64,000 nt of DNA from Ganoderma boninense. Taxonomy: Eukaryota; Basidiomycota; Agaricomycetes; Polyporales; Polyporaceae. Under the pieces are notes generated by a model. The model was not told the DNA's origin. It saw only the letters and a list, made by a program, of their open reading frames with translations, and ran no database searches. Location of the stretch: positions 2,415,103-2,479,102 of the forward strand of contig CM035312.1 of NCBI GenBank assembly GCA_002900995.3, read 5' to 3'. Positions within the stretch are counted from its first letter, which is position 1, and each line of letters opens with the position of its first letter. Both the position numbers and the translations under genes were made by a program. Below are positions 45,586 through 55,734 of this stretch, piece by piece.

Positions 45586-46089
45586 TACCTCGAAGCGGGA
45601 TGGTGGGAGATGCGCCTGGCCGCTCAAGCTGCACCCTTACTGTGCGTCCACAAGAAAAACGGGAAGCTATGCACGGTTGTCGACACTCGTCAGAGGAACG
45701 ACAACACAGTAAAGGATGTAACGCCATTCCCCGACCAGGAGAATATTCGGAACGACGTCGCAAGAGCAAAATACCGCTCCAAGATTGACATGTCAGACGC
45801 GTATGAACAGATACACATCGAAGCTGCTGACATCTGGAAGACGGCCTTCTCGACCATCTATGGGACAGCCGTATCTCATGTCATGCAACAGGGAGACTGT
45901 AACGCTCCCAGCACCTTCCAGCGACTCATGACATGGATCTTCAGGGCATTCATAGGTGTGTTCGTTCACGTTTATCTCGACAATATATTCATTTTCTCTC
46001 GGACGATTGAAGAACACCAACAGCATCTCAAGCTGGTGTTCGACCGTCTCTGAGAGCAACGCCTATTTCTGAGCAAGACCAAACTCGAC
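45586..46089 (+). pseudogene. Gypsy-C reverse transcriptase
   Basis: The frame carries LLCVHKKNGKLCTVVDTRQRN, KIDMSDAYEQIHIEA, GDCNAPSTFQRLMTWIF and the catalytic box as VYLDNIFIFS. The second catalytic Asp is Asn (codon 45982-45984). GAT to AAT here is a CpG-to-CpA change, so the polymerase is inactivated. A TGA at 46051 follows. Confidence 0.85.
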
Positions 46090-47799
46090 TTGTACTTGGA
46101 GAACATGGACTGCCTGGGCCATCGGATAGATGACCGCGGCCTCCATGCCGACTCGGATAAGTTGTCTCGCATCCGAGACTGGCGACCTATGCGCTCACTG
46201 AATGAGGTCCAAAGGTTCTTGGGTCTCGTCCAATATCTGGCTCATTTCTTACTGGACGTGTCCGCATACACGTCCCCGCTTGAATCCATATGTAAGAACG
46301 GTCAGCCTTTCCAATGGCGACCAATTCACCAAGCCTGCCTCGACCGCATAAAGGCACTGGCGAGCAAAACCCCCATACTGAAGCCTATTGACCCGCACTC
46401 GAGCGACCCCATCTGGGTCATCACCGACGCATCGAGATACGGGATCGGCGCAATGTACGGCCAAGGGCCAGACTGGCGGACATGCTGTCCGGCCGCCTTC
46501 ATGTCCAAGAAATTCACCTCAGCGCAACGCTCATACAAGACGTACGAGCAGGAGGCCCTCGGCATCATCGAGGCGCTAATGAAATGGGAGGACCGCCTGG
46601 TCGGCCGCAAGTTTTATATTGCGACGGACCATGAGGCTCTCACCAAAATGCGCACCGCGATTCGAGACACGCAGAATGGCCGTCTCATCCGTTGGGCCGA
46701 CTACATTGACAGATTCGACGCAGAGATTGTTCACGTCAAAGGCGAGCAAAACAAAGTTGCTGATTGTCTTTCACGGTACTACGAGAACGACACGGCTGAC
46801 GACGTGCATCCGAGAGCAAGGTACGTCAACGCCGACATGAGGCTGAGCCCCGACCTCGACGAACTCCCCGCGCTGCGCCAGGAGGAGGTCAACGCTGAAA
46901 TCGCAATCAGGGCCATGGAACTACGCCGAGTGCGCAAGCCCTCAGCGAAGGTCCGAGACCCTAACAATACTGTCGACATCTACGGCCAGGATAAACCAGC
47001 CGTAGTGCGGATCTCAGACAAAGTTGAATCTCGGCTGCAAGAGGCCGAGGAGCTGCGAATATACTCGCAGCTCGAAACCGCCGAGGCGCAGGACCCAAAG
47101 CCGGCAAATGGCCCAATGAACACTAATGAAGAAGGACCGGCTGAGTCGGCACCAGTCGACTCATCTCCCGACCAGGAGCCCACTGTGCAGGACGCACTGC
47201 AGGATGGTCCCCGACTCGAAACCACATTAGAGACAATGCCGGGATTCACGAAGGCTGTAAGGGCTGGGTACTCCGAGGATCATCTGTTCCAAAAGATCCT
47301 CGCGAACCCCAAGGCATACCCTAACTTCACGATGCGCGACGGGCTGATTTATGTACACACTCGACTGGGATTCGAGTGCCTCTGCATACCGCGCACCAGA
47401 TATGAAGAAAAGCGAATGCTCACCGAGATTTGTATCGATACTGCACATCGGACGCTGGGCCATTTTGGGCCGCGTCGGACAAGCAAATACTTGCGACGGT
47501 GGGTGTGGTGGCCGCGGATGGCGAAGGAAGTCTACTGCTTCTGTGCTACCTGTGGGACTTGTCAAATGTCGAAAACAAGTAACAGACCAACCGCCACGAT
47601 ACTGCATTCACTACCCCTGCCCACCTATCCCTGGCAGTCAACGGGAATGGACTTTGTTGGCCCATTTCCAGATGTGAATGGATTCAACTATGTGTGGGTC
47701 ATGATTTGCCGACTCACGAGCACCATCCACTTAATCGCTTGCCGAGTAACAAACATGGCCATGGAGCTCGCAGAGATATATATCCGCGAGATCGTTTGA
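46090..47799 (+). pseudogene. Gypsy-C RNase H, linker and integrase N-terminal part
   Basis: A 569-codon open frame contains RNase H (VITDASRYGIGAMYGQG, YEQEALGIIEALMKWED, IATDHEALTKMR), a charged linker, the integrase zinc site (HRTLGHFGPRRT...CATCGTCQMSK) and the first core Asp (GMDFVGPFPD). A TGA at 47797 stops it where Arg is expected. Confidence 0.85.
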
Positions 47800-48756
47800 C
47801 TACATGGAATTCCAGAATCCATTGTATCAGACCGCGACTCTAAATTTACCTCCAAGTTCTGGCGCGAGGTGCAGCGATTGCTAGGCACTACGTTGCTCAT
47901 GTCCACGGCCTTCCATCCGCAGACGGATGGCGCATCTGAACGCGCCATCTGTAACGTGGGTCAAATACTGTGGTCGGTTGTAGAACCTGACCAGCTGAAC
48001 TGGCTAGAAAAATTACCGCTCGTCGAGTTCACTATTAACTCGAGCGTGAGCACATCTACTGGCTTTGCACCGTTTGAACTCACTTATGGCTACATGCCGA
48101 AGATAAGCTCCTTCCCGAGCATCTCAGACTCTTTACCTGGTGCGACTGCGTTCGCTGAACGTGCCCGCAGTAACCTCGAGCAAGCCCACGATGCCCTGAT
48201 CGAAGCACGTGTTGTGGCTGCTCACCAGGCCAACAAACGCCAGGCACCCGATGCCCCCGTGTTTCGAACCGGGGACCTAGTGTACCTATCGACGAAAAAC
48301 CTCACCCTCCCAAAGGGATGGGCTCGAAAACTCGCCCCGAAATACATCGGCCCATATGCCGTCCTCGAAGCTCACGCAGAAACTGGCACTTACAAGCTAC
48401 ATCTGCCCGAAGATCTCCGACGGAGACACGTTCATCCCGTCTTCAACGTGAGCCTGTTGAGGCCCCACGAGCCGAATGATGACTTCCTGTTCCCTGCGCG
48501 TGATGCGCAGCGGTTCTACGACTTCGGGAAACCTACGGGACAGGAGTGGCAGGTGGAGGAGATAACCGGCCACAGATGGGATGACAAGGAGAGCGTCGAG
48601 TACCTAGTTCACTGGACATCTGGAGAGCACACCTGGGAGGCATCCAGGGAGTGTGAAAAACTACAAGCTCGAGAAGAATACTGGAAGCTGCTGGGAGCTG
48701 CAAGTGAAGCTGAATTACCTCGGCGCGATCGCTACGGTGGTGGCAGTGCAATCTAA
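47800..48756 (+). pseudogene. Gypsy-C integrase C-terminal part with chromodomain
   Basis: In the same frame after the stop come SDRDSKFTSKFW and TDGASERAICNVG (core Asp and Glu), the GDLVYLSTKNLTLPKGWARKL fold and a chromodomain-like end (WQVEEITGHRWDDKESVEYL). The polyprotein ends at 48754-48756 (TAA). Confidence 0.85.
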
Positions 48757-49005
48757 GTGCCCAACTAGCACCGAGTCGAGTGCCTGGCATCATGGCGCCG
48801 CCATCTTAACCGATAACCTCTGGCCCACGACTTCCCTCATTAATCGCCGTCCTACTGCTCTTTCCCCGCCTTCCTGATTCTCACCTCTCGCTTCCTTTCC
48901 CTGCTGCCGATCCCATAGACCCAACTTCGCCGAGCTCAGGAAGCCCCGCTGCAGCGACGCCGGCCGACAACGGCACCGCTGCCATCACTGCCAACTCGCT
49001 CGGTC
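48757..49005 (+). other. Gypsy-C gap between pol and the 3' ORF
   Basis: 249 bp without a strong pol-frame ORF. From about 48950 another frame becomes Ala/Ser/Pro-rich and leads into the extra ORF. No promoter or splice acceptor is called with confidence. Confidence 0.4.
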
Positions 49006-51351
49006 TTGCCGCGAGTATCTACGCCCTCACACAATCCCAAACTGCGACGCCGGCCAACGACGGTGCCGTTCCCCCATCACACTCGCACGGCCTCGCCGCG
49101 AGTATGCACGCACCCGTGTCAACAACTGCAGCACCGCCTGGTCCTCCCGCGGCTCCGCCACAGCTCTCACAGCCCTCCTGGAACTCCCCGGTTATGGACT
49201 TTGACCCGATGGCCAGGTCCGGAGGGGGAGGGAACACCGGAGGGTTTAATTCAGGATTTAATTCGAGCTTCTTCCCGTTCCCCATCAATACATTCCCGGG
49301 TCCGTCCGCCGCTGGGTCCCACTGCGGCACCCCACATTTACTCACCGCAGTCTGCGTTTGCGCCGCCCCAAGATGGCTGGCAGACTGCTTACCAGGCCGC
49401 AGTCAGCGCCCAAGATATCTACTGCGAGCGGGTCAGAGAATTATCTAGCCACAACGCAGAGTTGCAATCAGAACGTGACTCGCTCCGCCAGGAGATCACC
49501 GCTCTCCGCCAACAGACCACCCAAGCTGAACGCTCACCGCGGCCGCGTGAGACCGACGCTACTTCAAGGAGCCGATACAGCCCGTACAACGCTGAGATGC
49601 GCCGTAATGGCAGCGCCCCCTTCCCTCAAGTAACTCAGACCCGAGATGACACCCGTACGTCGGACGGACTGAGCGCAAGAACCACTGCGCGCTCCACGAC
49701 ATCGGATGCTGACCGAATGGATACAGATCCACCCAGATACATGTTTATGGCCCCCTTGGGTCCTGTCACTGAAGAGGAACTTAGGCGAACCTCTTTACGA
49801 GCAAGACGAGGGCGTCCCGACCCCTCCGTGGAGAAGGACCCACATTCTGCATGGTACGAACATTTTCGTGCACGTGGTCCCCCCGAGCGGCTACCAGATG
49901 ACACACCATGGCTGCGAGACCTTTGCCTTCCCGCAATTGCGTTCCGAGCCATGGGCCCCGATGCTGATCATGCTGAAGCCGGTCGTGTCGCCAACGCTCG
50001 GATCCAACGAGACCTGGAAGCCAGACCAGAGAGCGAGGCCCCCAGAACCCCGCTTCGACAGGACTACCAACCCCCGGACCTGAGACGGTGGGGGTCCGTT
50101 ACGATCATCACTGTAATCCAGGCCCACAACTTACAGCATTGGGCCATCTATGGCCACGATATCTATGCCGCGCGCCTCTACCGGCACCTTAACTCCCTCT
50201 ATCAGAGTGACCCCACACTGCACCGCTCGGAGGGCATACAATACCTACTTGCAGCATTCTCAGCCGACAGCCATCGTCTCCCATTCGAACGTTCCGCTAC
50301 ATCAAGTCTGCGCCGCGCCGACCGAAAGCGTGCAGCCGCTGCCACCAGAAGGGCGAATAACTCCTCCCCATCACCCTCTGGGGTTACGTCGGGAAATACA
50401 GGCAACGCTGCTCCTTCTTCCCATTCGCCTATTTCCCCTTCCTCATCCCCTACCCCGGTCGTATCATCCACCCCTGCTGTCACCTCAGCTCCCACCACTA
50501 TCGCATCATCTACCGCACCTATGGCATCCTCCCCTGAGCCACCTTCTCATCTAGTTACTCGCCTCCCCCATATCCCGGCTGCGATTGCTCCTTCCGAGGC
50601 CTGGCAAACCCGAGCGCTATCCGGGGCTAACCGTGACCTCAGCCCCACCATGCGCAGCTCCGACGCCATCCGCGCCTTCGCCAACATCCCCACCTCACGA
50701 TGGCCCATCGGAATGCGCGACGATCATGGAGACTTCCCCCCGCGCAGCTCGACGACGTTCCGCAGCCCGCTCGCAGCGGATGTCTACGCCGAAGTTTTCC
50801 TTTCGTCCATTATCCCCGCTGTCCCCGATGGCCTCGACGAGCAATTCGGCGAGTCTTCCTTCTTCCGCGGCCTCATCGAGGTTTTCTCTCTTCCCCCCAT
50901 CTATCCCTGGGTCATGGAGCAAGGCCAGTATGACCAACTCCTTGTCGAAGAGCCCTCGCCCTATCCCTACGACTGTACAGCCCTCGGGATTCACCACGTG
51001 GTCGCCTGGGCTCGCAGTTGCGGCATCGATCAAGAGCCCGACCTCCGCGCATTTGTACACGCGTATGCGGCCAATACACGCTGCCGCCTCGAGGGCCGTG
51101 AGGGTACTTCCTCCAGCTCGGAACCCTTCCTCTCTCATCCCGCCCGCACAAGTGACATCATCTGTAACGCCCATGCCCCCCTCATCCCGTCTTACGAAAC
51201 ACTCTTCGCCGGGATGCCATGCTCATACGAGGACTCCAAACCTGCAACCAACACTGCTGCCACCCCCACTGCTGCTGGCACTACTAGCCTTCAAACCGCC
51301 TCTCCGGCACCCGAGGATGTGGCCATGACTCCTGCCCCTGCGATGACTTAA
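49006..51351 (+). CDS. Gypsy-C extra ORF after pol, unknown function
   Basis: A frame of 782 codons, stop included, lies between pol and the polypurine tract, in the position env takes in retroviruses. Its first codon is TTG, not ATG. The likely N-terminus is in the next frame (ATG at 49104 or earlier, Gly/Ala/Pro-rich), joined by a small shift near 49315. Visible parts are a coiled coil (ERVRELSSHNAELQSERDSL), a conserved-looking block (EELRRTSLRARRGRPDPSVE), a Ser/Pro/Thr-rich middle and a folded C-terminal region (YPWVMEQGQYDQLLVEEPS). No signal peptide or membrane span is seen, so it is not an envelope protein. It has no stop although gag-pol has many. No known domain is recognised. Confidence 0.65.
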   Translation: MPRVSTPSHNPKLRRRPTTVPFPHHTRTASPRVCTHPCQQLQHRLVLPRLRHSSHSPPGTPRLWTLTRWPGPEGEGTPEGLIQDLIRASSRSPSIHSRVRPPLGPTAAPHIYSPQSAFAPPQDGWQTAYQAAVSAQDIYCERVRELSSHNAELQSERDSLRQEITALRQQTTQAERSPRPRETDATSRSRYSPYNAEMRRNGSAPFPQVTQTRDDTRTSDGLSARTTARSTTSDADRMDTDPPRYMFMAPLGPVTEEELRRTSLRARRGRPDPSVEKDPHSAWYEHFRARGPPERLPDDTPWLRDLCLPAIAFRAMGPDADHAEAGRVANARIQRDLEARPESEAPRTPLRQDYQPPDLRRWGSVTIITVIQAHNLQHWAIYGHDIYAARLYRHLNSLYQSDPTLHRSEGIQYLLAAFSADSHRLPFERSATSSLRRADRKRAAAATRRANNSSPSPSGVTSGNTGNAAPSSHSPISPSSSPTPVVSSTPAVTSAPTTIASSTAPMASSPEPPSHLVTRLPHIPAAIAPSEAWQTRALSGANRDLSPTMRSSDAIRAFANIPTSRWPIGMRDDHGDFPPRSSTTFRSPLAADVYAEVFLSSIIPAVPDGLDEQFGESSFFRGLIEVFSLPPIYPWVMEQGQYDQLLVEEPSPYPYDCTALGIHHVVAWARSCGIDQEPDLRAFVHAYAANTRCRLEGREGTSSSSEPFLSHPARTSDIICNAHAPLIPSYETLFAGMPCSYEDSKPATNTAATPTAAGTTSLQTASPAPEDVAMTPAPAMT

Positions 51352-51444
51352 TATCTTACCGACTCCCTGTCATTACTCTAGCTTCTTCATTATTCTTTTC
51401 TATACATTCTTACTATGCTACTTGATGTACCGTGAACTCGGTCC

Positions 51445-51456
51445 AGAGGGGGAGAG
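51445..51456 (+). other. Gypsy-C polypurine tract
   Basis: AGAGGGGGAGAG directly before the 3' LTR, the usual primer for plus-strand synthesis. Confidence 0.8.
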
Positions 51457-51626
51457 TGTTAAGGGCGCTAGCCCGATTAGATAAGCTATTAGATTACATA
51501 TACTCTGTACTGGCGGTGTGAGGAGGCATCTTTCCTCCCACCGCCCCACCCGCGTACTTGTCACCTGAATATACAGGCTTTGGACGAGTCACGCTTGCGG
51601 GCCCTCGGAGGATCCTACGCTTTACA
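51457..51626 (+). repeat. Gypsy-C 3' LTR
   Basis: 170 bp, nearly identical to 41016-41185. Confidence 0.95.
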
Positions 51627-51631
51627 TCGGT
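51627..51631. repeat. Target-site duplication TCGGT (right) of Gypsy-C
   Basis: Matches 41011-41015. Confidence 0.95.
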
Positions 51632-52796
51632 AGTTCATCTCGATCCCTAGTGCCCAGTCTAAGAAGTCTTCCCACTGGTCCGGAACTGTGAGTGGTGACA
51701 AGGAGCGATGGGTGGTCATGGTTGTAAACAGGTTTCCCTTGCACTGAGACTCGATCCATTGGATAAGTTCCACATTGGAGTAGCCAGACTTGATAGCAAA
51801 ACGGCGGAAGTTTTCCGCAAACAAGGCCAGTGACGCGTGCGATTTCCTGCAATGGTCTTCTAGTGACTGTTGGGCTGACTTTTCGGGGGCCAGTTCTCGG
51901 TATCCACTCTGGAGTCGGTTCGCAAAGTTGTCCTATGTACCAAGTGGGACTCTTTCAGCTGCTTTGTGGGCGTAGTCATCCATGTAAGACTGAGCTCCTC
52001 CTTCTAAGAACAGTAGAGCTGTAGTGATCTTGTCGTCCTCCGATGTGATGTTCTGGTACCTCAACCAAATGCCGAGCTTTTGGAACCATTGTTTGACTGT
52101 CAGGTCCTGTGTCTTGCCTTTAAACTTTGGTGGATCCGCGATCTTGGGCCAACTGGGGGCATGCACAGGTGTGCCATAGGGGCGTGTACCGGTTGGGTGG
52201 GAGGCCAGCAAGTTAACTTGTGCTTGGAGCTGCTTGATAGCATTGATGAGAGTTCTGTGGTTTTGGTTAAGAACATCTCCATCTGCCTTAAGTGCAACCA
52301 GTTCAGCCTTGAGCCTCTCGTTTTCGTCCTCCAGGTCCTTGCATCGAGAGTGGAGGTCGTCCATGTCATCCATGTACGTCATGTTGCTAACCTTCTTGTT
52401 CATGAGGACCTTGAGCCTGTGGATCTTGGTGGTTTCCTGGTTGCGGTGTTCGTACATTTTGTTGCCAAGCTGGTTGTATGCTTCTGTGACCATTTTCCGT
52501 GTCATGTCATTAACGACTGCCATAATGTAGCTGATATAGTGATCCTGGATGCTGAAGTGTGCACCTGCCGCTTGTGCAGCTTCCTCAAGTGTTGCGTACT
52601 CCACACCCTGAAACTGCCATGCTGCTGGGCTTTGTAAGGCCCCAAGAGTGGGGGTGGGTAAAGACGGACGGGTTGGTAACTGGGACGGCAGACAGGGGGT
52701 CTCTTCCTCCCCATCTGTGGATCCATTGGAGGGCATGCTAGGCCCATCGCCTAAGTCATGTGGGTTTAACACCGAGAACCGGGAACCCGTAGCCAT
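51632..52796 (-). pseudogene. Gypsy-B gag N-terminal and capsid region
   Basis: It starts at an ATG (52796), seven bases after the stop of the leader frame. A long coiled coil lies in the first half (DLHSRCKDLEDENERLKAEL), then the retrotransposon gag domain (PPKFKGKTQDLTVKQWFQKL, ITTALLFLEGGAQSYMDDYA). A stop near 51933 breaks it, and the rest (RRFAIKSGYSNVELIQWIE, FLDWALGIEMNYR) lies in the next frame segment up to the Gypsy-C insertion. Joined to 41010 it continues in frame. Confidence 0.8.
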
Positions 52797-52803
52797 TGTG
52801 TCT

Positions 52804-53523
52804 CTAAACTATTACCCAATCTAAGTACCCAAATGTGTCTAGCTTTCCAACAGTGTTTACTACCTTAGGGAAGTTCCTCTTCAACTCCTTAAAACTAATA
52901 TTTCTGACCTCCTTGCAGAACCACTCAATCTGTTGTCGCTGAGGGCGTGTCCACTCCAAGCCATGTGCGTCGAGGTTTGTGGCAATCCACTCTAGCTGGT
53001 CAGCGATGTGTTGGACAGCCAGAACATCAATGGCTGGGAGGTTGATGAGGAGGTCCTTGCGGTTGAAGATGGCTTGGAAGCGGGTGAGGACAGCATTGAC
53101 CTTGGACTCAATAATAGCGAGGCTGTCCTTTGGGTTGATGTGGCTGAAACCGGGTAGTGGAGCGGCTGAGATTCGGCACTGTAGAGTAGGCGTGGGGTGT
53201 GGGAAGTGGTGGTCCGGACAGGGGTAGGGGCCTGGACACGAACCGGCCTGGGCAACGGCTGGGACAGGGGGGATGGGTGGGGGCAGGGCTTTACGCTGAG
53301 GGACAAGAGGTGCATGCTCCTTGTGACGGTAGTGAAGGCGATCCTCTGCACAATCTGCAAGTACACAGGAAATCTGTTCCTGGACTGGGAGGTGACCATG
53401 CCTCTTGGTGTGGCAACAGGTAAACTCCTGGAGACCAAACTCCTCAGAGGGGAAGGGGATGGGGGATGATAAATGTTTATAAAACTCCTGGGGAGAGGAA
53501 ATACGGCTGGCTAGTGGGGGCAC
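52804..53523 (-). other. Gypsy-B leader frame without ATG
   Basis: A 239-codon open frame fills the leader between the primer site and gag. It opens at GTG and has no ATG, so it is not a normal gene by itself. Its 3' part looks protein-like (LAIIESKVNAVLTRFQAIFN, ADQLEWIATNLDAHGLEW). It ends seven bases before the gag ATG. Spliced use or a lost start codon are both possible. Confidence 0.4.
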
Positions 53524-53544
53524 TAAGCCAGGGGCCTGTGGGTT

Positions 53545-53555
53545 AGATTCTGTCT
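53545..53555 (-). promoter_or_regulatory. Gypsy-B self-priming site
   Basis: The element strand reads AGACAGAATCT two bases after the LTR. This pairs perfectly over 11 nt with AGATTCTGTCT in the LTR, 34 bp after the start of TATAAA, the expected transcript 5' end. It matches the Tf1-type self-priming layout. Confidence 0.75.
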
Positions 53556-53557
53556 AA

Positions 53558-53995
53558 TGTCACAGCCTATCGACTGCACCACCAAACAAACAAACAAAGG
53601 GGGCTCACTGATGGGGCACACAGGGGGTGGCAACAGAAGGGAAGAGGATGGATTGCCTAGACTAGAAGGCACAGAGGGGCAGGGGCTGTTAGGCTGCCTA
53701 CAGTGGAAGGGAGGGAAGAACAGAAGACAGAATCTGAGGTTCTTGATCCCACATCACAGCCCTTTATATATTACATGGGAACAGCGCACAGACCATCAGT
53801 TCAGGGCAGGTCCTGGGACCTGTCGCAGGTGAGAGAATGATCCAAGAAGCAGATAAGATAGGGAAAGAGATAAGATAAAAAGGAAGAGATGAGATAAAGG
53901 AAAGGGAGATAAGATAAAGGAAAAGATAAGATGAACTGAGAGATAACTTGTCCTAATAAGATGCCAGACTAAGTGTGGCACAAAAAACTGTGACA
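53558..53995 (-). repeat. Gypsy-B 5' LTR
   Basis: 438 bp, TGTCAC..GTGACA in element orientation. It is similar to the 3' LTR at 36418 but with clearly more substitutions than the two palindrome LTRs show between themselves. Confidence 0.85.
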
Positions 53996-54112
53996 GAAGC
54001 TATGGTGAGGAGAGTCACAAGTCAAGATAGCTTGCTTACTATCCTAGGAATAAAAATGGCAGTGCATGATCTGACACTGTCTGCTCAGCCTTTCTAGCCT
54101 ATGTGTCTTAAC
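53996..54112. repeat. Diverged copy of the sequence flanking the Gypsy-B 3' LTR
   Basis: The stretch CTATCCTAGGAATAAAAATGGC...GACACTGTCTGCTCAGCC (54040-54098) resembles 36278-36338 in the same orientation with several substitutions. Both Gypsy-B flanks therefore carry the same older repeat. Confidence 0.55.
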
Positions 54113-55151
54113 TTTACTTTTTTTATTATTGTTCTACATAAAGCTGAATGTAGGTCAACCTACAGTTGATTGGGATCTGAACCTGCAGGTAAGACTGCTT
54201 TGAGAAGGCTGATTGAGATTTGTATGAATTAAATTATTAATTTGATCTGTAACTATAAACCTATAAGTTACAGGTTAAATTCTTAATTTAATTTGAGTAC
54301 TAAGTATAGAGTTTTTCTAGATGTTATTGAATATGCCAAGGTATTACTGAGTGTTAGTAATATTATCTATGCTCAAACTGTGCTTTTATATACTATTAAG
54401 CTATATAAAGATAAGTTACTAGCTAAACTCTTCAATTTATCCTATTTTGGCTATTAAGGTATAAACTAACCTGTAGGTAACCCATACTCAGACCTACAAA
54501 TCTAGGTCATTTTCTCTCAGAGGGGACATTCAGATCTATAGCTGATTACAGCTGATCTGAAAAATGATGATAAAGTTGACTTCTTTCTTTACAGCTCTAG
54601 CAGCTATTGAATCTTCTGACTGATCTTCAGAGCAAGTTTTTGAGCAACCTTCTAGGTTAGACACTCATACATCCTGATCATGGACACCTCTCTAGAATAT
54701 ATCTCACTTTCTGGGCTTGCAAAGTATGTAATATAACATGGATTTGCAAGACATAGTGTGAAAATGATGCATAAACCAATAAGCAAGGCTATGCAGGCTC
54801 AATAACAATGAATGTACTACAGCCCATTCTGTGTCTCTTCGGGTCTCAATCCTTCCCCCTATTGTAGGCAAAATTCAACTGGGAGTCATAACTCATGCAT
54901 TGACATACTAGATGCATTTCTATACCTGCACAGTAAATTTGAGTGAGCAACATACACTCAATAAAACACACTGAAGATGCAGTGATATACCATATCAGTG
55001 CTTCTAGCTTGTGCATGACATGTGTGAGTATTGGACCTGTTTCTTGTCTTGCACTAGCACCTATACCAATTTTTGAAAGCAAAAAACTATGCTATTGAGT
55101 TTTTGCAAACAGTTCAACTTGTGTGTTTTGAGAACAAGGACAGGCATCTAT
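54113..55151. other. AT-rich stretch, no gene recognised
   Basis: The sequence is AT-rich with many short poly-A/T tracts and no frame of convincing length. No repeat family is recognised. Confidence 0.5.
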
Positions 55152-55159
55152 GGTGGAAG

Positions 55160-55726
55160 TAGTGACTTGCAGGTCCTTGCTTCAGGCCTCCAAGCCTTCA
55201 GGCTGAGCCGTGTGCAGGCCGAGCTGAGCCAGGCCTTTGTACAGGGCCTCGGAGGGGCTGACGGCTTGGCTTCTATAACTGGTAGGCTAGGCTGTAGGGC
55301 CTGAGCCTTGGAGCTGTTGGCCAATGTGCCAATGTAGTCAGTTGTTTCATTTTCTGGTCAAAAGCAAGGCTCTGAAATGCAAAAAACTCTACTGAGCCTA
55401 GGATATGTATCAGTATGACCCAGACTGTCTACATGCTCACATCACACTTCTCTAGCACCTCCAAAACACCATTCTCCGATCTCTCCTACCCGTATCTATG
55501 ATAATACCTTTCATCAATGTATCTCCGGAAAACTTTGTAGTAGTAAACTTCTCCTTTTACATTTTCCCTTTGGCATGCCAACAAGCCCAGGCCTGAGCTG
55601 AGCCTTGGGGAAGGCTCAGCTCAGGCCGTCATTGAGGGCCCAGCTCGAGTTGTCAGTGGGCCCGAGCCCTCATAAGCCAAGCCCAAGCCATGGCTTTCAA
55701 GCTGAGCCGGGCCCTGCAAGTCACTA
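55160..55726. mobile_element. hAT-like MITE with 8-bp target duplication
   Basis: The ends are perfect 14-bp inverted repeats (TAGTGACTTGCAGG). Outside them the 8-bp sequence GGTGGAAG is repeated (55152-55159 and 55727-55734). Both subterminal regions are GC-rich with GGCTGAGCC-type motifs, and the centre is AT-richer. No transposase is encoded. The 8-bp duplication and the TIR style fit the hAT superfamily; a mobilising partner is not in the window. Confidence 0.8.
55590..55627. repeat. Perfect 17-bp hairpin inside the MITE
   Basis: GGCCTGAGCTGAGCCTT, a GGGG loop, and the exact reverse complement follow each other. It lies in the GC-rich subterminal part of the hAT-like element. Confidence 0.85.
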
Positions 55727-55734
55727 GGTGGAAG

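Larger units (their letters stand above)
41016..51626 (+). mobile_element. Gypsy-C, 10.6-kb Ty3/gypsy with extra 3' ORF
   Basis: 170-bp LTRs (TGTTAAGGGC...CTTTACA) at both ends differ at about one position (ACTAGC against GCTAGC), and the 5-bp duplication is perfect. Internal order: leader, gag with CCHC knuckle, protease, spacer, reverse transcriptase, RNase H, linker, integrase, chromodomain-like end, then a long ORF, a polypurine tract and the 3' LTR. At least eight TGA stops break gag-pol. The size is large for fungal gypsy elements, mainly because of the extra ORF (about 2.5 kb). Confidence 0.9.
36418..53995 (-). mobile_element. Gypsy-B, full-length Ty3/gypsy split by Gypsy-C
   Basis: Right to left: 5' LTR (53558-53995), self-priming site, leader, gag (52796 to 51632), the Gypsy-C insertion, the rest of gag with a Cys-rich region (41010 to 40627), protease, reverse transcriptase, RNase H, integrase, chromodomain and 3' LTR. 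Without Gypsy-C it is about 7.0 kb. No matching target duplication is seen at its ends (GCCTT left, GAAGC right), as expected if the left flank was rearranged by the inverted duplication. Confidence 0.85.

Noticed and set aside
49006..51351. Gypsy-C extra ORF as an envelope gene
   Set aside because: No signal peptide, membrane segment or fusion-like region is visible; only its position is env-like.
52804..53523. Leader frame of Gypsy-B as a normal protein gene
   Set aside because: It contains no ATG and opens at a stop inside the primer site, so it is listed only as an open leader frame.
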